DNA of 64,000 bases. It comes from Marinobacter salicampi. GTDB lineage: Bacteria > Pseudomonadota > Gammaproteobacteria > Pseudomonadales > Oleiphilaceae. This document shows, one piece after another, positions 50,289 through 59,187 of the stretch (its first letter is position 1; each line of letters starts with the position of its first letter). The stretch spans positions 124,001-188,000 of the forward strand of contig NZ_JAAMPF010000014.1 in NCBI RefSeq assembly GCF_011074795.1, read 5' to 3'. The position numbers were made by a program, and so were the translations under genes. The notes beneath the pieces were generated by a model that saw only the letters and a list, made by a program, of their open reading frames with translations, searched no databases and had not been told where the DNA came from.

Positions 50289-50843
50289 TCAATGTCTGCG
50301 CTTCTTCAAATCCGCCAGAACGCTGAATGGATTTTCCCGCTCCTCATCTGCCGCATCCGGCACCGATGGGTCCGCTTCAAATGTTTCCAGCACTTCTGTT
50401 GCCTGACAGTCTTTCCGTTCATGCAGAGGGAAAGGCGGCAGTACCAACAGCAGCTCGTCCTCCACCATGGTCCAGAGGTCAGCGGTAAAACCGTCGGTCT
50501 GGAAAGGTTCCAGCTCACGGGGCAATTGCTGAGCCTGGGCGTCAGAAGTGACCAGCGCCAGCCTGAAACTCGAAGTCAATGTCACAGGCATGGGTTTCAT
50601 GCACCGCTGGCACTCCAACATGACCTCAGCGCTTAACTCGCCCGAGACAATTCGACGCCTCTCTTCATCCTTGCTGAAGGCCAATGCCACCTGGCATTGC
50701 TCCTGCGGATCAGATGAGGCAGCCGCAACAATACACTCGGCAAACCGGCCAAGCGCAGCCAGGGGCACGAAGCCTTCGAGAGTACTGTTCTGATCCGCGA
50801 ACTTGTACGGATCAATAGTTTTGGGCAACTCGGTATTTGACAT
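50289..50843 (-). CDS. yceD: YceD / DUF177 family protein, 23S rRNA accumulation protein
   Basis: 184-aa protein of the DUF177 family, in E. coli and plants linked to 23S rRNA maturation or large-subunit assembly. VMLECQRCMKPMPV carries the CxxC motif, AMVEDEL-like WTMVEDELLLVLPPFPLHE is the second conserved block, and FSVLADLKKRR ends the protein. First gene of the rpmF-plsX-fab operon. The ATG has no ribosome-binding site and lies only about ten bases after the -10 box of a strong promoter, so translation should start on a leaderless or nearly leaderless mRNA. Confidence 0.93.
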   Translation of the reverse strand: MSNTELPKTIDPYKFADQNSTLEGFVPLAALGRFAECIVAAASSDPQEQCQVALAFSKDEERRRIVSGELSAEVMLECQRCMKPMPVTLTSSFRLALVTSDAQAQQLPRELEPFQTDGFTADLWTMVEDELLLVLPPFPLHERKDCQATEVLETFEADPSVPDAADEERENPFSVLADLKKRRH

Positions 50844-50852
50844 AGGCGCGCA

Positions 50853-50881
50853 ATTTTAGGGGCCTAGCCGACCCCTGTCAA
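50853..50881 (-). promoter_or_regulatory. Strong sigma-70 promoter of the yceD-rpmF-plsX-fab operon
   Basis: On the minus strand a perfect TTGACA (50876-50881), exactly 17 nt, and TAAAAT (50853-50858). Counting seven bases on, transcription would begin at about 50847-50843, and the A of the yceD start codon is 50843. Confidence 0.8.
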
Positions 50882-50924
50882 AGATTTCGTTATCATAATG
50901 TTGCTAAACATGGTGCGCCGGGGG

Positions 50925-50953
50925 TTAGTACCTACCTCTATGGCCACTATAAT
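50925..50953 (+). promoter_or_regulatory. Candidate promoter of maf
   Basis: A perfect TATAAT (50948-50953) with TTAGTA 17 nt upstream (50925-50930), about 60 nt before the gene and divergent from the yceD promoter. Confidence 0.5.
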
Positions 50954-51014
50954 GCCCGGAACGCGCCCTGGTCGTCCCGGGGCATAACAGGCGGAAACCG
51001 GAGTTCCCTTAGCC

Positions 51015-51629
51015 ATGGCTATCAAACCACTTGTGCTGGCGTCGTCCTCGCCCTACCGAAAACAGCTCCTGGCTCGCCTTGGCGTGGCTTTCGAGGCCAT
51101 CAGCCCGGATATAGATGAAACCAGCGGGCCCAGTGAAAGGGCTCCTGAGCTGGCGCTTCGTTTAGCAGAAGCTAAAGCCCGGGCGCTGGTGCGCTCTTGC
51201 CCAGACCATTGGATCATCGGCTCAGACCAAGCCGCCGTCCTGCCCGACGGGACGCTCCTCAACAAACCCGGGAATCACGAAAAGGCCCGCCTACAGCTCC
51301 AGCAATGCAGCAGTCAGACAGTCACGTTTCACACCGGACTGGTCTTGCTGGATTCAGACAGCAACAGAATACAGCGACTGTGCGAACCCTTTAAAGTACG
51401 CTTCCGTGCGCTTACAGCCCGGGAAATCGAGCACTATCTCCAGGTCGAGAAACCCTATGACTGCGCCGGCAGCTTCAAAATGGAAGCGCTCGGCATTACC
51501 CTGTTTGAGTCCCTGACGGGCCGCGACCCCAACTGCCTGATCGGCCTGCCGATCATTGGCCTCAACGACATGCTCAGACACTGGAACCTGGACACCCTGG
51601 CCCTGGCATACCGGAACTCCAAGCCTTGA
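51015..51629 (+). CDS. Maf-like nucleotide pyrophosphatase, YceF type
   Basis: 204 aa, Maf/HAM1 fold. In E. coli YceF hydrolyses 7-methyl-GTP; Maf proteins are seen as removing modified nucleotides. LASSSPYRKQLLARLG (residues 8-23, phosphate-binding Ser and Arg), DIDETSG, GSDQAAVL and FKMEALGITLFESLTGRDPN are the conserved blocks. Divergent from yceD, as in E. coli where yceF neighbours yceD-rpmF. Convergent with sppA, 19 nt apart. Confidence 0.92.
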   Translation: MAIKPLVLASSSPYRKQLLARLGVAFEAISPDIDETSGPSERAPELALRLAEAKARALVRSCPDHWIIGSDQAAVLPDGTLLNKPGNHEKARLQLQQCSSQTVTFHTGLVLLDSDSNRIQRLCEPFKVRFRALTAREIEHYLQVEKPYDCAGSFKMEALGITLFESLTGRDPNCLIGLPIIGLNDMLRHWNLDTLALAYRNSKP

Positions 51630-51648
51630 ACTGTCTTCAGTCCAGGCC

Positions 51649-52659
51649 TCAACGAAGCTCCAGCCGGGACTGCATCAACTGATCAGCAATGGCTGCTCCG
51701 AAAGCCACTCCGAACCTGTCGATGATGTTCTGGAAGGGCGATGCCTGGCGGGTATAATCCACCAACTCTTCATGACCCACAATTTCACGGGCAACAAAAC
51801 TTGTACTCCCAATACCGTCGATGAGACCCAAGCCAAGCGCCTGCTCGCCGGTCCAGATCAAACCGGTGAAAAGCTTGGGATCGTCCGAAAGCCGCTCACC
51901 CCGGCCTGCTTTGACCTGAGAGATGAACTGCTGATGGGTGGTCTCCAGGACTTCCTTCCAGAAGTCCACCTCTTCCTCCTCTTCAGGGGAAAACGGATCC
52001 AAAAAGCCCTTGTTCTCGCCGGACGTATATAAGCGGCGTTCAACTCCCAGCTTGTCCATCACGCCAGTAAAACCAAAGCCGCCCGAAACCACGCCGATGG
52101 AACCTACCAGACTGGCTTCATTGGCGTAGATCTCGTCTGCCGCAGCCGCGATATAGTAGGCTCCGGAAGCGCCGATATCCGAAATCACGGCGTACAGTTT
52201 CTTGTCAGGATGTTTGTCTCGCAGGCGTTTGATTTCGTCATAGACATAGCCCGACTGGACCGGACTGCCCCCGGGGCTGTTGATTCGCAGAATCACCGCT
52301 TTTGCAGCGGTACTCTCGAACGCCTCGCGAAGTCCGCCCACGATGTAGTCCGCACTGGCTTCGGTATCATCCGCAATGGGCCCGTCCACTTCTATAACGG
52401 CGGTATGTGCCTCGACGGAATCCGTAAGCCCGTCTTCAAACGGGTCTAGAAGCATAAAAAGAATTGCAAACAGGTAGGCGAAAGTTAACAGCTTGAAAAA
52501 GATTCCCCAGCGCCGACTCTTGCGCTGTTCCGACTGCAGGGACATAACCAGTTTTTCGATGAGTTTGCGGTCCCTGTTGTCTGACCCTGATGTTTCGCCC
52601 CGGTCCGATGCCGTAGGCACCCCCCATCCTGGCTTTTTATCCGATTCCCAATCTGACAT
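51649..52659 (-). CDS. sppA: Signal peptide peptidase SppA, short form
   Basis: Membrane serine protease that degrades leftover signal peptides. 336 aa, the single-domain 36K type rather than the 67K E. coli form. One membrane helix near residues 53-70 (LLTFAYLFAILFMLLDPF); catalytic stretches ILRINSPGGSPVQSG, DIGASGAYYIAAAADEIYA (Ser) and SLVGSIGVVSGGFGF. The ATG at 52657-52659 is chosen; a GTG three codons upstream is open. The cytoplasmic N-terminal 45 residues are hydrophilic. It follows the HAD gene on the same strand. Confidence 0.93.
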   Translation of the reverse strand: MSDWESDKKPGWGVPTASDRGETSGSDNRDRKLIEKLVMSLQSEQRKSRRWGIFFKLLTFAYLFAILFMLLDPFEDGLTDSVEAHTAVIEVDGPIADDTEASADYIVGGLREAFESTAAKAVILRINSPGGSPVQSGYVYDEIKRLRDKHPDKKLYAVISDIGASGAYYIAAAADEIYANEASLVGSIGVVSGGFGFTGVMDKLGVERRLYTSGENKGFLDPFSPEEEEEVDFWKEVLETTHQQFISQVKAGRGERLSDDPKLFTGLIWTGEQALGLGLIDGIGSTSFVAREIVGHEELVDYTRQASPFQNIIDRFGVAFGAAIADQLMQSRLELR

Positions 52660-52765
52660 GCTATTCACCCGGCAATGGTCGACTCAACGGGAACCCGTCC
52701 CGTTATGAAGTTTAAGGTAAGAAATTCAAACCGCAGAACTCAAACAGCACGCGCCCCAATTAAAG

Positions 52766-53413
52766 CTAAAGCGCCAGAGCTATCCGAAGATCTGCAACAG
52801 ACCGAGCAATGGCCTGGGGCGCGAACCTGCTGAGGGCGGGCTCCTTGTGAACACCCCACTCTACGCCAATGGCAGGCATGCCGATTCTCTGGGCCATTTC
52901 CATATCATAAATCGTGTCGCCGACCATGACCGCCTCGTGAGCCTTGAGCCCATAGAATCGAAGAATCTCGGTCAGCATTGCAGGATCCGGCTTTGAACGG
53001 GTCTCATCAGCACAGCAGGTCAGATCAAAATGCGCGCCGAGACCACTGGTTATCAACGCCCGGTCGAGGCCCCTGCGGCTTTTGCCGGTCGCTACTGCGC
53101 AGCCCAGTCCACCAGCACGCAGATCTGTTAACACTTCCGTCATGCCTGCAAACACTTCCTGAGGTGTGGTGGCCTTGGCGAAAAAATAGCGTCCGTATCC
53201 GTCCCTGATAGCCTTCATTTCGTCAGTGCCAATCCCCGGGTAGAGAGCCTCAAGGGCCTCTACCATGCCGAGACCAATGATATCCCGGTAGGCCTCCCTT
53301 TCGAGGGCCGGGAACCCCAGTTCGGTAGCAGCCTGGTGCAGGCTTTCAGCAATATGCTCAACCGAATCCACCAGGGTACCGTCCCAGTCAAAGATGGCTA
53401 CTTTAATGGCCAT
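52766..53413 (-). CDS. HAD-superfamily phosphatase, phosphoglycolate-phosphatase-like
   Basis: 215-aa hydrolase with the HAD core: nucleophile Asp9 and Asp11 in FDWDGTLVDS, motif II VATGKSRRG, Lys in RSKPDPAML, and motif III VMVGDTIYDMEMA. The alpha-helical cap is of the Gph/PGMB type. The substrate is unknown. It follows rluC by 20 nt, an order also seen in pseudomonads (from memory), so it shares the rluC transcript. Confidence 0.9.
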   Translation of the reverse strand: MAIKVAIFDWDGTLVDSVEHIAESLHQAATELGFPALEREAYRDIIGLGMVEALEALYPGIGTDEMKAIRDGYGRYFFAKATTPQEVFAGMTEVLTDLRAGGLGCAVATGKSRRGLDRALITSGLGAHFDLTCCADETRSKPDPAMLTEILRFYGLKAHEAVMVGDTIYDMEMAQRIGMPAIGVEWGVHKEPALSRFAPQAIARSVADLRIALAL

Positions 53414-53433
53414 AACAGCAAGACCTCAAATGA

Positions 53434-54606
53434 TTAGAGTTTCGGATTATCACCCCGGGAACCCGTCTTACAACGGGCTGCGAGCTTCCCGAGCGTAGCG
53501 TCAAAGGCAGGGTCGTATTCTGCCTCCAGAAACACCACCTCTTCACTTCCTGGCAGCGAGAACTGAAGTGCCCGTGCGTGAAGCATCAAGCGCTGCCCGC
53601 CCGCGGCCCGAAAAGCTTTCTGGCCGCTATCATCCATATACTTGTCATCGCCGGCAATCGGATGCCCAACATGGGCACAATGCACGCGGATCTGATGGGT
53701 ACGCCCGGTGACCGGAGACGCCTGAACGAGGGTATAACCGATATAGACCGACAGGACCCGGAACAGAGTACGCGATTCTTTGCCGGCTGCCTCAACCCGG
53801 ACCCTTCGCTCTCCGTTTTTCAGCTCAAACCGGAGCAGAGGCTCATCGACTAGCGTCACCTCCGCCGGCCATGCTCCCTCAACCAGGGCGTGATAGTGTT
53901 TACGCACCCGACGCTGACGCAGCTCTTCCTGAAGATGCCTGAGAGCCGGACGTTTCTTGGCCACCATCACCAGACCCGAAGTGTCCCGATCCAAACGGTG
54001 CACCAACTCCAGAAAACGTGCTTCCGGACGGGCTGCCCGGAGCACCTCAATTAGACCGAAATCCAGCCCGCTGCCCCCGTGCACCGCAATTCCGGAAGGC
54101 TTGTTAACCACCAGCAAATCGCTGTTTTCAAAAACGATGGCGCCCTCAATCACCCCCTGAACACGGGATCCTGGTGCAGGCTTGTCAACCTTCGCCTTCT
54201 GCGTCATTGGAGGTACCCGGATCTCATCGCCCATGCGAACTTTGGTGTCCGGACGCACCCTTCCTTTATTGATGCGAACTTCGCCCTTACGAATGACCCG
54301 GTAGATCAGACTGCGCGGCACACCACGCACCAGCGCCATCAGGAAATTATCAAGCCGCTGTCCGTCGTTATCGACATCTACGGTGACCCATTGAACAGCA
54401 CTCCGGACACCAGCCCCCGCCCGGGAAGCCGTCGAGTCCTCGTTTGATGCTATGGCTGCGACCCTGGTTGCCGGCTGGACGCTGCCATCACCAGGCTGAC
54501 GTCCTGACTGCCGCTGCTGTCGGCCAACAGGCGCCGGGCGTCTGCCCTGGCTACGCGGCTTGACGTGCTTTTTTGGCGATGGTTTTTTTGGTCTGGGATT
54601 GGCCAT
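53434..54606 (-). CDS. rluC: 23S rRNA pseudouridine synthase RluC, with basic N-terminal tail
   Basis: Makes pseudouridines 955, 2504 and 2580 of 23S rRNA (E. coli numbering). 390 aa. S4 RNA-binding domain (about 88-150: LDNFLMALVRGVPRSLIYRVIRKGEVRIN, split over the domain), then the catalytic domain with Asp in LVHRLDRDTSGLV. E. coli RluC has 319 aa; here about 75 extra residues, rich in Lys, Arg, Pro, Gln and Ser, precede the S4 domain. The ATG at 54604-54606 was chosen over a TTG nine codons upstream. Divergent from rne, as in E. coli. Confidence 0.93.
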   Translation of the reverse strand: MANPRPKKPSPKKHVKPRSQGRRPAPVGRQQRQSGRQPGDGSVQPATRVAAIASNEDSTASRAGAGVRSAVQWVTVDVDNDGQRLDNFLMALVRGVPRSLIYRVIRKGEVRINKGRVRPDTKVRMGDEIRVPPMTQKAKVDKPAPGSRVQGVIEGAIVFENSDLLVVNKPSGIAVHGGSGLDFGLIEVLRAARPEARFLELVHRLDRDTSGLVMVAKKRPALRHLQEELRQRRVRKHYHALVEGAWPAEVTLVDEPLLRFELKNGERRVRVEAAGKESRTLFRVLSVYIGYTLVQASPVTGRTHQIRVHCAHVGHPIAGDDKYMDDSGQKAFRAAGGQRLMLHARALQFSLPGSEEVVFLEAEYDPAFDATLGKLAARCKTGSRGDNPKL

Positions 54607-54650
54607 GGAATCCTGGATATCAGCGGTGTGCAAGCCTGGGCAGCACGGGA

Positions 54651-54679
54651 TTGATGAGCACCTGGAATACTGTTATATT
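54651..54679 (+). promoter_or_regulatory. Promoter of rne
   Basis: TTGATG (54651-54656), exactly 17 nt, TATATT (54674-54679). If used, the mRNA starts near 54686 and the rne leader is about 520 nt long. Confidence 0.65.
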
Positions 54680-54685
54680 CCGACG

Positions 54686-55209
54686 TGCTTCTCCACTTGT
54701 CTACGGCCAGGCCCAAATGCCCGTGCCGGAGCGGCTGAAGTATACCGACACTACCAGAGAGTTTGAACGTCAACAGCAGAATCAAGTTGCGCTGTGGCGG
54801 CAGAAGCGCTTTCGGAACACACCGGCACGAATTTGACAGATCGGGGCACGGGTTCGGAAGCACAGAGTTTAACCGTACGGAAAATCCGACGGGCGACATC
54901 GCGAAGATTCATTACTAGCACGCAGGACCGGGCCGTCCAGCTTACGAATACGACGTGAGACCCAGGTACCAGCGTGAATTTGACATCGGAAACCATGCGT
55001 CAACAGACATTGACTTCCAATGACCATCCCCTGCCTGCTGGCAGCCGGACAGTTTGCGGTATTTTCGGACGAGCGGGCCGGCTTTTCGCCCCCATCTGAA
55101 CCGTCTGGCCGCAGGCTTTTTATGGCCAGCGGTAGTACGCACGTTCTGCTTCGCAGATGCCCCACCCGGTTTTTCTGTCTTCATTTAACGACAGGAAACA
55201 CTTCTTTCC
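54686..55209 (+). promoter_or_regulatory. Long structured 5' leader of rne
   Basis: About 520 nt without a supportable gene. Hairpins near its end: CTGGCC/GGCCAG (55105-55129), TCTGC-TTC-GCAGA (55145-55157) and CTGTC/GACAG (55175-55194), the last one covering the region just before the rne ribosome-binding site (AGGA). In E. coli the 361-nt rne leader lets RNase E cut its own mRNA and control its own level; the same is inferred here. A 149-codon minus-strand frame (54450-54899) was rejected. Confidence 0.6.
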
Positions 55210-58200
55210 ATGAAAAGAATGCTTATCAATGCAACTCACCCAGAAGAGTTGCGCGTCGCACTCGTTGATGGTCAACGTCTGTTTGACCTGGATATCGAAT
55301 CCAGCTCCCGCGAACAGAAAAAATCCAATATTTACAAAGGCCGCATCACCCGTGTCGAGCCCAGCCTGGAAGCGGCTTTCGTCGATTTTGGAGCTGACCG
55401 TCACGGTTTTCTGCCGCTCAAGGAGATTTCCAAGGAATATTTCCGCAAATCGCCGGGTCAGATCGAAGGCAAGGTAAACATCAAGGAAGTGGTTTCTGAA
55501 GGTCAGGAAGTCATTATCCAGGTTGACAAGGAAGAGCGCGGCAACAAGGGCGCAGCCCTGACAACGTTTATCTCCCTGGCCGGCCGCTATCTTGTGCTCA
55601 TGCCCAACAATGCCCGTGCTGGCGGCATTTCACGGCGTATAGAAGGTGAAGAACGCGCCCAACTGAAAGAAGCCATGAATGGTGTTCAGGTGCCCAAGTC
55701 CATGGGCATCATCGTGCGCACCGCCGGCATCGGTCGCACCACGGAAGAGCTGCAGTGGGACCTGGATTACCTGGTTCAGTTCTGGGAAGCCATCACTGAG
55801 GCCTCCAAGGAGCGCAAGGCGCCCTTCCTGATTCACCAGGAAAGCAACGTCATAATCCGTGCGGTTCGGGATTACCTGCGCCAGGACATCGGCGAGGTTC
55901 TGATTGATTCGTCGGTCGTGTATGAGGACGTTCTGAACTTCGTACGGGCGGTCATGCCCACCTTTGAAAACAAGATCAAGCTTTACCAGGACGAGATCCC
56001 CCTATTCAGCCGCTATCAGATTGAAGGGCAGATTGAGACTGCGTTCCAGCGGGAAGTGAAACTGCCCTCCGGTGGCTCTATCGTCATAGATCCCACCGAG
56101 GCCCTGGTCTCCATCGATATAAACTCCTCCAGAGCCACCAAAGGTCACGACATTGAAGAGACCGCTCTGCAGACCAACCTCGAGGCAGCGGAAGAGATAG
56201 CCCGCCAGCTACGCCTGCGCGACATGGGCGGCCTGATCGTCATCGATTTTATCGACATGACTCCGGCCAAACACCAGCGTGAAGTGGAACAGAAAGTCCG
56301 GGAAGCCCTGGAGATAGACCGGGCCCGGGTCCAGGTTGGAAAAATTTCCCGCTTTGGCCTGCTGGAAATGTCCCGCCAGCGCCTACGCCCATCCCTGGGC
56401 GAAACCCGCAGCGAAGTGTGCCCCCGCTGTAATGGCCAGGGCACCATCCGCGGGATTGAATCGCTGGCTCTGAGCATCATGCGGCTTATTTATGAAGAAT
56501 CTTCCAAGGACAAGACCGGTGAGGTGAGAGCCATTGTGCCGATCCCGGTGGCCACCTTCCTGTTGAACGAAAAGCGCAAGCAGATCGCCGACATTGAGGC
56601 CCGTCAGGAAGTCGACATTCTGGTCGTTCCTGCAGCCCATATGGACACCCCGAATTTTGAAATCCTGCGCATGCGGGATGACGAATCCGGCGCCGAACGA
56701 ACCTCCAGTTACCAGGTGGTTCAGGAATACGCGGTTCGTGAAGAAGAAGCTGTGGAAGCCCCTCCGGGCCGGGAAGTAATCCGTGAAGAAGCTGCGGTAA
56801 AGTCGGTTCGGCCGAGCGCACCAGCACCTTCGCCGGCTGCGGCCACGACAGCGCCACAGGCGCCTGCAGAGCAGACGCAGGAAGAAGGCCTGTTCAAGAA
56901 GCTGTCACGAAAAATTTCCAAGTTCTTCAGTGATGAAGAAGAACATGCTGAGCCTGAGGCCAGACCCGCCCGCCCTGCCCGTCCAGCGCAAGGCGCTCCC
57001 CGTACCCAGGCACGCCCTGAGCGACGCAAGTCCAGAGTGGCCCGTGACGACGCGCCAGCCGGCAGTCAGGCCAACAAGCGCACCGGCGAACGGAAGCCGG
57101 CCTCAAACGGCGGGCCCGCCAAGTCGGACGACACCCGCAGCAAAGGCCGCGGCAGTCGGGACGGAGGCGGTCGCGACAATGGCCGCAGCCGCGGTGGGCG
57201 CGGAGATAACCGGAACGCGAACAAACCCGAGAGCGCCAAGGCTGCCACAGAAGCGGCCGGCGATGAGGCGCCCCAGCGTTCAGCTGACAGCCTGCAACCC
57301 GGTAACCGTGATCAGGAGCGCAAGCCTCAGACAAACGGTGCCGGCGGCGAGGAGAAACGCCGTCGCCCCAGACGCCAGCGCAATCGCGACGGCTCACCAG
57401 TAGAAGCGCCGGTGAGCAAGCCTGCTGATCGAAAGGCAAGCGTTTCGGACAGCAATGCCAGCGTCAAGGCTGCAGCGAGCAGCGCTGAAAGCAAAGGCAG
57501 TGACAGAAGCACGGAAGGTGGTTCGACTCGAACTCAGGCCAAGCCTGGCACGCCAGAGTCCGAAACCAGGGAAGCCGCAGCACGCGCGCCCCAGGCCGAT
57601 CAGCCCGCTGAGCAACAGAAACCTGAAGCGAAGCCTCAAGCAGCTGAAAAACCAGAAGCCGGTGATCAGGCCGCTGTGGCCACCACAACCACTGAAGGCT
57701 CGCCGGACCACACGCCCCCTGCCGGGAAGACAACCGCTGAAGAAGCTAGTGCTGAAGCGCCAACGGCCGAAGCCTCTGATACCGGCGGACCGGCTGATGT
57801 CGATAGGGCCAAGGTTACCGAAAAGCGTGAAAACCACACGGAAGCCAGGTCATCCGAGAGCCCGGAGTCACCAGCGCCTGATACCGAATCGCCGAAAAAA
57901 CCGGCGGCACGGAGGCCCCGAGGTCGCAAGCCCGCTGCGGCGAAGGCTGCCGAGGCTGCTGCTGACAAGGCCCCGGCTGAGGATGCGCCCAAGGAGAGCG
58001 CTTCCAAGGACAGTGCTGAAAAGGACAGTGCTGAAAAAGACAGTGCTGAAAAAGACAGTGCTCCCAACGATAGCGCACCTGTGGCAGCCGCCCCAACTGC
58101 AGGCCAGACCGAAGTAAGCAGCGTCGGTAAAGGCGCCCCGCAGGCTTCCGAGCCAGCGACGGAAAAAGCATCGCCAGCCCAGGAAGAAGCCAAGGCACCT

Positions 58201-58500
58201 GTGGCCAAGCCAGTGGATGCGCCCAAAGTCCCTGAAACAGCGCAGGATCCGGCAGCGGTTGAGAAGCCCGCACCGGCGGACAAACCGTCTGAGCCAAAAG
58301 CGCCCCAGGCGGACGTACCCAACGCTCCTCCGGCTCCGATGGGAACCACGCCTGGTCGCGCCTACAACGACCCCCGTGAAGTACGCAAGCGTCAGCAGGC
58401 GGCCAAGAAGCGGGCCGAAGCTGAAGCCAGGGGCAACTCGGGCGAAGACCAAAAGGCTGATGACACAGCCCGTCAGGACACCCAGCGAACTGACGGCTAG
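55210..58500 (+). CDS. rne: Ribonuclease E
   Basis: Essential endoribonuclease that starts mRNA decay and processes rRNA and tRNA; scaffold of the degradosome at the inner membrane. 1096 aa. Catalytic half (1-520): S1 domain about 37-120, metal ligands Asp303 and Asp346, and the zinc link Cys404-x2-Cys407, all at E. coli positions. Near residue 560-580 an amphipathic helix ([18 protein letters not shown]) is the likely membrane anchor. The rest is a disordered Ala/Pro/Lys/Glu/Arg-rich scaffold with Arg-rich patches, a K-D-S-A-E repeat and a final [10 protein letters not shown] motif (1053-1062), like the NDPR motif of pseudomonad RNase E. Confidence 0.96.
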   Translation: MKRMLINATHPEELRVALVDGQRLFDLDIESSSREQKKSNIYKGRITRVEPSLEAAFVDFGADRHGFLPLKEISKEYFRKSPGQIEGKVNIKEVVSEGQEVIIQVDKEERGNKGAALTTFISLAGRYLVLMPNNARAGGISRRIEGEERAQLKEAMNGVQVPKSMGIIVRTAGIGRTTEELQWDLDYLVQFWEAITEASKERKAPFLIHQESNVIIRAVRDYLRQDIGEVLIDSSVVYEDVLNFVRAVMPTFENKIKLYQDEIPLFSRYQIEGQIETAFQREVKLPSGGSIVIDPTEALVSIDINSSRATKGHDIEETALQTNLEAAEEIARQLRLRDMGGLIVIDFIDMTPAKHQREVEQKVREALEIDRARVQVGKISRFGLLEMSRQRLRPSLGETRSEVCPRCNGQGTIRGIESLALSIMRLIYEESSKDKTGEVRAIVPIPVATFLLNEKRKQIADIEARQEVDILVVPAAHMDTPNFEILRMRDDESGAERTSSYQVVQEYAVREEEAVEAPPGREVIREEAAVKSVRPSAPAPSPAAATTAPQAPAEQTQEEGLFKKLSRKISKFFSDEEEHAEPEARPARPARPAQGAPRTQARPERRKSRVARDDAPAGSQANKRTGERKPASNGGPAKSDDTRSKGRGSRDGGGRDNGRSRGGRGDNRNANKPESAKAATEAAGDEAPQRSADSLQPGNRDQERKPQTNGAGGEEKRRRPRRQRNRDGSPVEAPVSKPADRKASVSDSNASVKAAASSAESKGSDRSTEGGSTRTQAKPGTPESETREAAARAPQADQPAEQQKPEAKPQAAEKPEAGDQAAVATTTTEGSPDHTPPAGKTTAEEASAEAPTAEASDTGGPADVDRAKVTEKRENHTEARSSESPESPAPDTESPKKPAARRPRGRKPAAAKAAEAAADKAPAEDAPKESASKDSAEKDSAEKDSAEKDSAPNDSAPVAAAPTAGQTEVSSVGKGAPQASEPATEKASPAQEEAKAPVAKPVDAPKVPETAQDPAAVEKPAPADKPSEPKAPQADVPNAPPAPMGTTPGRAYNDPREVRKRQQAAKKRAEAEARGNSGEDQKADDTARQDTQRTDG
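57991..58080 (+). repeat. 15-bp tandem repeat inside the rne scaffold region
   Basis: Six in-frame 15-bp units; the core four (58006-58065) are nearly identical, of the form AAGGACAGTGCTGAA, and the outer units at 57991 and 58066 are degenerate. They encode K-E/D-S-A-x repeats in the disordered C-terminal half of RNase E. Confidence 0.95.
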
Positions 58501-58511
58501 TTCTAATCATG

Positions 58512-58532
58512 CGGGGAGGCCATGCCTCCCCG
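58512..58532 (+). repeat. Perfect hairpin just after rne
   Basis: CGGGGAGGC, loop CAT, GCCTCCCCG: a 9-bp stem 11 nt past the rne stop and about 40 nt before the UPF0149 gene. There is no T-run, so it is more likely a 3'-end stabiliser or processing structure than a terminator. Confidence 0.75.
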
Positions 58533-58571
58533 ACCAGTCATCGCCAAGGCGTTAACGCCAGGAGTTTTATG

Positions 58572-59111
58572 ATGCTATCCAACACGGAAATCGAAGCACT
58601 AGAAGATATTCTGTTTGCCGAACCCTGGGGTGAGGATGCCCTGGACTTTTTTGGCTTACATGGAGTGGTCTGTGCCAGTGTGGTCGGGCCGGTGCCGGTT
58701 TCCGTTGATACTATTTTCAGACTGACCACCGGTCTGGATTCGGTGCCTGAAGAAGGGGTCCCAGACATCTTCCGAACGCTCGTCGAACGGTTGTCAGAAA
58801 ACCTTGCCCATGCGCTCGATATGGGCCGCGCCCTTGAGCTGCCTGAGCCGGAAGACGGCGACCCGATGAATGCCCTGGAGAACTGGTGTGCGGGCTTCGT
58901 CGAGACTTTCATGGAAAACGAAGAAGCCTGGCTTGAATCTGACGAGGCTGAAACCGCCGATCTGGTGGTGCCAATGATGACCCTGTCAGGTTTGTTTGAA
59001 GACGAGGACTTCCAGCGGGTTCGAGATAGCGAAGAACTGAGCCGGCAAATGGCTGAGGCTATTCCTGAATCCTTGACCGACCTGTACCTGCTCTTTCACG
59101 CGCCTGAATAA
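58572..59111 (+). CDS. UPF0149 (YgfB/YecA-like) family protein
   Basis: 179-aa acidic helical protein of the UPF0149 family, whose role is largely unknown. Family features: EALEDILFAEPWGEDALDFFGLHG at the start, NALENWCAGFVETFM in the middle, and a C-terminal helix bundle ending in LYLLFHAPE. No C-terminal SEC-C zinc motif is present. AGGAG lies 7 nt before this ATG; an ATG one codon earlier has 4-nt spacing. It follows rne by 71 nt, so the two may be co-transcribed up to the terminator at 59117. Confidence 0.88.
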   Translation: MLSNTEIEALEDILFAEPWGEDALDFFGLHGVVCASVVGPVPVSVDTIFRLTTGLDSVPEEGVPDIFRTLVERLSENLAHALDMGRALELPEPEDGDPMNALENWCAGFVETFMENEEAWLESDEAETADLVVPMMTLSGLFEDEDFQRVRDSEELSRQMAEAIPESLTDLYLLFHAPE

Positions 59112-59116
59112 TGTTG

Positions 59117-59149
59117 AGTCGCCCACCGTTTCGGTGGGCGACTTGCTTT
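59117..59149 (+). terminator. Terminator after the UPF0149 gene
   Basis: AGTCGCCCACC (59117-59127) pairs perfectly with GGTGGGCGACT (59133-59143) around a 5-nt loop, followed by TGCTTT. It lies 6 nt past the stop and between converging genes. Confidence 0.85.
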
Positions 59150-59187
59150 AGGCTCAAGATTTTTTCCAAACATGAAAAACCTGCTGG

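Noticed and set aside
54450..54899. A 149-codon minus-strand frame in the rne leader and rluC start
   Set aside because: It overlaps rluC in another frame, runs against the predicted rne promoter and leader, and has no ribosome-binding site or recognisable domain.
57666..58349. A 227-codon minus-strand frame opposite the rne scaffold, Ala/Gly/Ser-rich
   Set aside because: It mirrors the repetitive Ala/Pro/Lys/Glu codons of the RNase E tail; low-complexity shadow.
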